Part shown: positions 60,641-64,000 of the stretch, in pieces
Layout of the letters: the number at the start of each line of letters is the position of its first letter
How positions within the stretch are numbered: the stretch's first letter is position 1
Assembly: GCA_030765045.1 (NCBI GenBank)
Contig: CM060964.1
Location: 152,472,705 to 152,536,704, forward strand
From: Tenodera sinensis
Taxonomy: Eukaryota; Arthropoda; Insecta; Mantodea; Mantidae
Reading direction: 5' to 3'
DNA: 64,000 nt
The notes under the pieces: model-generated
Databases searched by the model: none
What the model was told of the DNA's origin: nothing
What the model saw: the letters and a program-made list of their open reading frames with translations, nothing else
Position numbers and translations under genes: made by a program

Positions 60641-61070
60641 GGCTCGGTTCTATCCCAAGGTATACTCCGAGGAGTTCCAGGCTGCTGGAGAAAGCTGCGT
60701 CATCGTGTGCCTTTTCCCGGAAGAAAAGGCGCACAAGCGTTGTAGGGCCCCTCCTGGAATGAATAGGTCTGACCCTCGAAATTGTAGGCCACGGTTTCGT
60801 AACACAGCCCAGGAGAAGCTGCGTTGGCAGGTGGTGAGAAACGCCCACTATCACAGCAGTGAATGGGCTTCCACTGGTTCTGCGGCGGTTGCAGGGGCTC
60901 CATGTTGCGCAGACGCCGGGCTGGTCTGGCTAGGCGCGGCGGTGATGACTGGCTCCTCAGTTGCGGCTACAGCTGGAGATGCCGGTGTTGTTCTTGTTCT
61001 TCGTTTGCCCATCTCTCGAAGGGGTGTTTACTGCTCGAAGATTCGAGGCGAAGTGATTGAGTGCCAAGCC

Positions 61071-61399
61071 GCTGGGGTTTATTTATCAATGCGTAAACCT
61101 GTGCAAGCAATAAAACTTGTCAACTGTTGCATGATAGCAGCCATTGACACACACCCTTCAGGGGCTTATGTGTCTTAACATCTCAGAACTTAGCTGCTGT
61201 CTATAAATCGTTCTGACCGGTAATGTAGTTTCCGCAAAACATTCATCATTGTTATTTTGTATTATAGTACGTGTTGTGTAGTGTTATACTGTTCACAATA
61301 GCTTCCACCTTTTTTTAGGAGAAAAGATGTGAACAATCCAAATAGCTTATGTTGTGGTTCTTTCTTGTTGCGGAGACAGAAAACTTACATTACACTATT
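61071..61399. other. No gene recognised
   Basis: Transition from the GC-richer LINE block back to AT-rich sequence. Confidence 0.5.
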
Positions 61400-62700
61400 T
61401 TTGAAGAAAAAAAGTGTATTTTGTGTATTTTAAAGTAAAGCTGGGAGATCAAAGTCAAACGTGGGCTCCGCATACTGTTTGCAAAACGTATAGTGAAGGA
61501 ACAGTAATTAAGTTCGGGATTAACGGATATGGCGTGAAAAAAAATATCACTGTGACGATTGCTATTTCTGCACGTGTAAAGTATCAGGGTACAGTAAGAC
61601 AAACCAAAAATTAGATATCCAAATGGCCTTGCTTAAACTATAAGACCTGTGTCATACCGAGCAATGTCCTCATTTGTATTTCACCAACTCAACTAGAGGA
61701 TGCTGGGAGTTCAGTCTCTGGGCCAAGAAAATTCCAATACAGATGATGATTTCTCAGCACACACTGCCGAAGACAAGTCACAGCATTTTAGTCAATAGTT
61801 GAACGATTTAGTAAGAGACGTAGATTTTACCATAGACGAGTAGATTACTTGGATCAAGGTTGAAAGAGAAGAATATGTTGGCTCCAGACACATTTTCCTG
61901 GTATAAGAATGGACAGAGAATTTACCAAGTTCTTTAAGATGGAAGATCAACTAGTTATTGTTGTGATGTACTAGGTTTAATTCAACAACTAGAAAGACCA
62001 ACATACCGTAGCAACGACATGCGTTTATTTATTAACGCTTTGAAAAGAAGTCTAAAAGCTGTTTTATTGTACAATAGGAGCTAATTTCCGTCGATCAGTT
62101 GTACATTCTGTTTCTGAAAGAATCATCTGAAAATCTTGAAACCATTTTAGAAAGAATTAGTTCCAAGGAACGTCAGTGGCTATTGTGCGGAGATCTAAAG
62201 GTATCCAGTACCTTACTAGGGCAACAAGGAGGGTATATAAAATGCCCGTGCATTTTATGTGAATGGGACAATAGATACAGGTTTAAACACTGGACAGTGA
62301 GAGGATGGCGTAAGAGAGAGAGAGAAAAAAAATACGTCATTTGCACCAGTCAGGTTGATCCAAAAAAAATGTTATTGCCTCCTTTGCATATAAAATTAGG
62401 TATTATGAAACAATTCGTGTAAGCACTGGACAAGAATGATTCGTGTTTCAAATACCTGAGGAATAAATTTTCTGTGATGTCTGAAGCTAAGATGTAAGAG
62501 GGCATACGATGACGGACCTCAGATTAGACAGCTAATGAATACTGCAGTTTTGGACACCATCAATGATAGAGAACCGCAAGCACGGTGTGCTTTCAAAGAG
62601 ATGGTCAATAAGTTTCTTTGAAATATAAAAGATCCGCGATACGAAGAAATTGTAAGAAATATGCTGCGAAAGCTACGAGCTCGGGTGTAATGTTAGTTTA
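61400..62700 (+). pseudogene. LHIKLG-family protein, most of the length, broken
   Basis: Plus-strand pieces in order. 61430-61614 reads KLGDQSQTWAPHTVCKTYSE, then KFGINGYG. 61790-61990 reads LNDLVRDVDFTID, then LAPDTFSWYKNGQRIYQV-like text and CCDVLGLIQQLE. About 62000-62100 reads RSNDMRLFINALKRSLKAVL. 62120-62422 reads ENLETILERISSKERQWLLC, GDLKVSSTLLGQQGGYIKCP, CILCEWDNRY (a CPCxLCEWD metal-binding-like motif), VDPKKMLLPPLHIKLGIMKQ. 62420-62690 reads ALDKNDSCFKYLRNKFSVMS, then AFKEMVNKFL and IKDPRYEEIVKNMLRKLRA. At least five stops or shifts. The order agrees with the minus-strand copy at 31588-36602. Unnamed family; its abundance in arthropods is from memory and its function is unknown. 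Confidence 0.68.
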
Positions 62701-63280
62701 CAGCTTTACTTCTTGACTCTCACTAGACTATTTTCCTGATAATTTTAGATCCCCAGTGATGAACAATTACGAGACCATCACTAAGCTGAAAATCGTGTTA
62801 ACTCGTATTTACTTAGAGTTGTTAAACTATGTACATTTTTATTAGAATTATCTTTTTGCACATTTCTGAACTTTCTCATATTTAGAGGTCCTTTCAGTAG
62901 GATTTAGAGTGATATCATCTGAGCCACATATTCGATACTGTAAAATAGGAACTTATTTCCCTTTGTATTGTAACAAAACAGCAAAATTCGAAGTCCTGTT
63001 ACTTTCTATCTCTTCATATTCCTCTAAATTTTACTACAAGTGCACAATTTCCTTCTCGTTGCTAACACAATGTATGGTCTCTGCTATTACAATTCGCAAT
63101 TGTTCTTCTGATAATCTTTCTCAGTTTTTCCATGTCTTTCTCCAATTTCACTGTCCCTTATATATTTACTATTACGATACAATCACTCGACGACATATAC
63201 GCACTCGCTGACAGGCTGGCCGACTCGCCCTCGTAACTGAAAACTAAATGTACACGACGACTTACACAACTCAACTCGCT
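62701..63280. other. No gene recognised
   Basis: AT-rich; on the minus strand it lies downstream of the promoter-like block at 63282-63340 and includes AATAAAA near 62840, but no coding frame is recognisable. Confidence 0.45.
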
Positions 63281-63281
63281 A

Positions 63282-63385
63282 CAACTCTATCACTAACTCG
63301 GGTTCCTGCTACTGACTGTCTGTGTCTGTCCTATTTATACTGGAGCCGGCGCCACGTGAACTTCGAGGTCTTTTCATGCGCACGT
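63282..63385 (-). promoter_or_regulatory. Putative minus-strand core promoter (TATA, Inr, DPE)
   Basis: On the minus strand, TATAAATA occupies 63339-63332, an initiator TCAGT with A at 63313 follows 26 nt after the first T of the TATA box, and AGTTG at 63286-63282 sits exactly at +28 to +32, fitting the insect DPE consensus RGWYV. Two CACGTG-like E boxes lie upstream near 63353 and 63381. It could belong to an LTR retrotransposon or to a host gene whose body lies to the left; no coding frame identifies which. Confidence 0.45.
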
Positions 63386-63951
63386 GTATAATGATTCAGC
63401 AGAATTGCCGGGAAGTTTCTGGACGTTACTGGTGTTATTGCGCTGTTTGATCACATACACAGTCACTAGTTTGCTGTAGCCTCGGACCTTTCTTTTGTTT
63501 TATCACCATTTTTAAGATCACGTACACACACAATCGCTCCCCGTTTCCGAGGTCACCCTGTCCCCACCTCGCCCGTATATTGTTGTACGACCAATGTCAC
63601 AGTATCTTTAGTTGATGAAAGTACAAATGTGCAAGGCCTGGCTTCCATTGCTTAGCAAAAGGTGTATGAAGGATCAATAAAAGAAAGTTCCCAAGGAAGC
63701 AGTGATGTAATGATCACTATTCACTGGATATTGCAGAACAGATTCGGCAGTTCATACCTCAACTTCTTGCGACGAGAAGCTGGATGTATAATTTAACGTT
63801 ACTGAACGAATCGTGACGGCAACCTTAGTAAGATTACAAGCACAGACCAAAGAAAGTCATGCATCTAGAGGTCCAGTTTGTGATACAAAAATTCCAAATA
63901 TAGTCATAACTTAAGTTATGCACATATTTGTGAGTGTAAAATGTCTAATAG
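63386..63951. other. No gene recognised
   Basis: Includes a short CA/ACAC-rich stretch near 63520; otherwise unclassified. Confidence 0.5.
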
Positions 63952-64000
63952 TGGCGGCGTCGTGACCGAGAACGGTTAGATCGTTCGCCTATCACTAAGG
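63952..64000 (+). mobile_element. SINE-B head, cut by window end
   Basis: TCGTGACCGAGAACGGTTAG, then ATCGTTCGCCTATCAC matches the SINE-B head at 25743-25782 (CATGGCCAAGCGGTTAGAGC, ATTCGCCTACCAC). The B box and body are beyond the window. Confidence 0.65.

Larger units (their letters stand above)
54240..61070 (-). mobile_element. Jockey-clade LINE with two nested insertions
   Basis: A GC-richer block reads on the minus strand as ORF1 (59125-57285), a 13-nt gap and ORF2 (57271-54580), preceded by about 1.9 kb of possible 5' sequence and followed by a 3' UTR. It holds a SINE at 57451-57683 and a 5'-truncated LINE at 55801-56223. The outer ends are estimates from base composition; I could not pair a target duplication. 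Confidence 0.7.

Overview
This window reads as a repeat-dominated stretch of a large, AT-rich arthropod genome, most likely an insect. The evidence is the set of non-LTR retrotransposons (R1-like, jockey-like and a CR1/jockey-like RT), mariner, hAT and pogo/Tigger DNA transposons, three kinds of tRNA-headed SINE, and very long pure microsatellites. The exact order is not determinable by eye; the SINE heads suggest a hemimetabolous insect, but that is weak inference. I found no convincing intact host gene. Nearly every coding trace is a transposon remnant.

Layout. 0-5 kb: an R1-clade LINE on the minus strand (ORF1 zinc-knuckle end, ORF2 endonuclease/RT/C-terminal zinc motif), interrupted by a tRNA-derived SINE at 3657-3881 and followed by another at 896-1120, both with target-site duplications (TSDs). 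5.9-8.9 kb: a 5'-truncated LINE with an open RT frame, whose tail has become a 1.7-kb tetranucleotide array. 11.2-13.1 kb: a hAT element (CGGBP1-like transposase) with terminal inverted repeats (TIRs). 13.4-14.6 kb: a 1.2-kb ATT/ACTATT array seeded next to a SINE scrap. 15.3 kb: a THAP-like zinc-finger scrap. 17.5 kb: a hAT MITE.

20-30 kb: two diverged copies of a roughly 1.2-kb segment (20.25-21.48 and 25.06-29.77 kb), the second split by a SINE, a mariner MITE with about 165-bp inverted repeats and an intact helix-turn-helix (HTH) frame, and a decayed mariner gene. Between them lie an inverted pair of mariner 3' ends and other transposase scraps. 30-37 kb: minus-strand remnants of two unnamed, apparently multi-copy protein families, split by a 165-bp tandem array, a foldback hairpin and MITEs. 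39.1-41.4 kb: a second CGGBP1-like hAT with TIRs and TSD; 43-44 kb: a third, fragmentary one. 44.2-45.1 and 47.9-48.8 kb: pogo/Tigger remnants. 49.0-49.3 kb: a hAT MITE with a perfect 8-bp TSD. 52.3-53.0 kb: foldback repeats. About 54-61 kb: a GC-richer jockey-clade LINE on the minus strand with a SINE in ORF1 and a 5'-truncated LINE in ORF2. 61.4-62.7 kb: a second broken copy of one unnamed 30-37 kb family. 63.3 kb: a TATA/Inr/DPE-like promoter on the minus strand. The last 49 bases are the head of a SINE.

The sequence works as a record of nested insertions rather than a set of cooperating genes. The best candidate for something undescribed is the recurrent LHIKLG / FHQDI protein family, together with its neighbouring CCFDKLG family.
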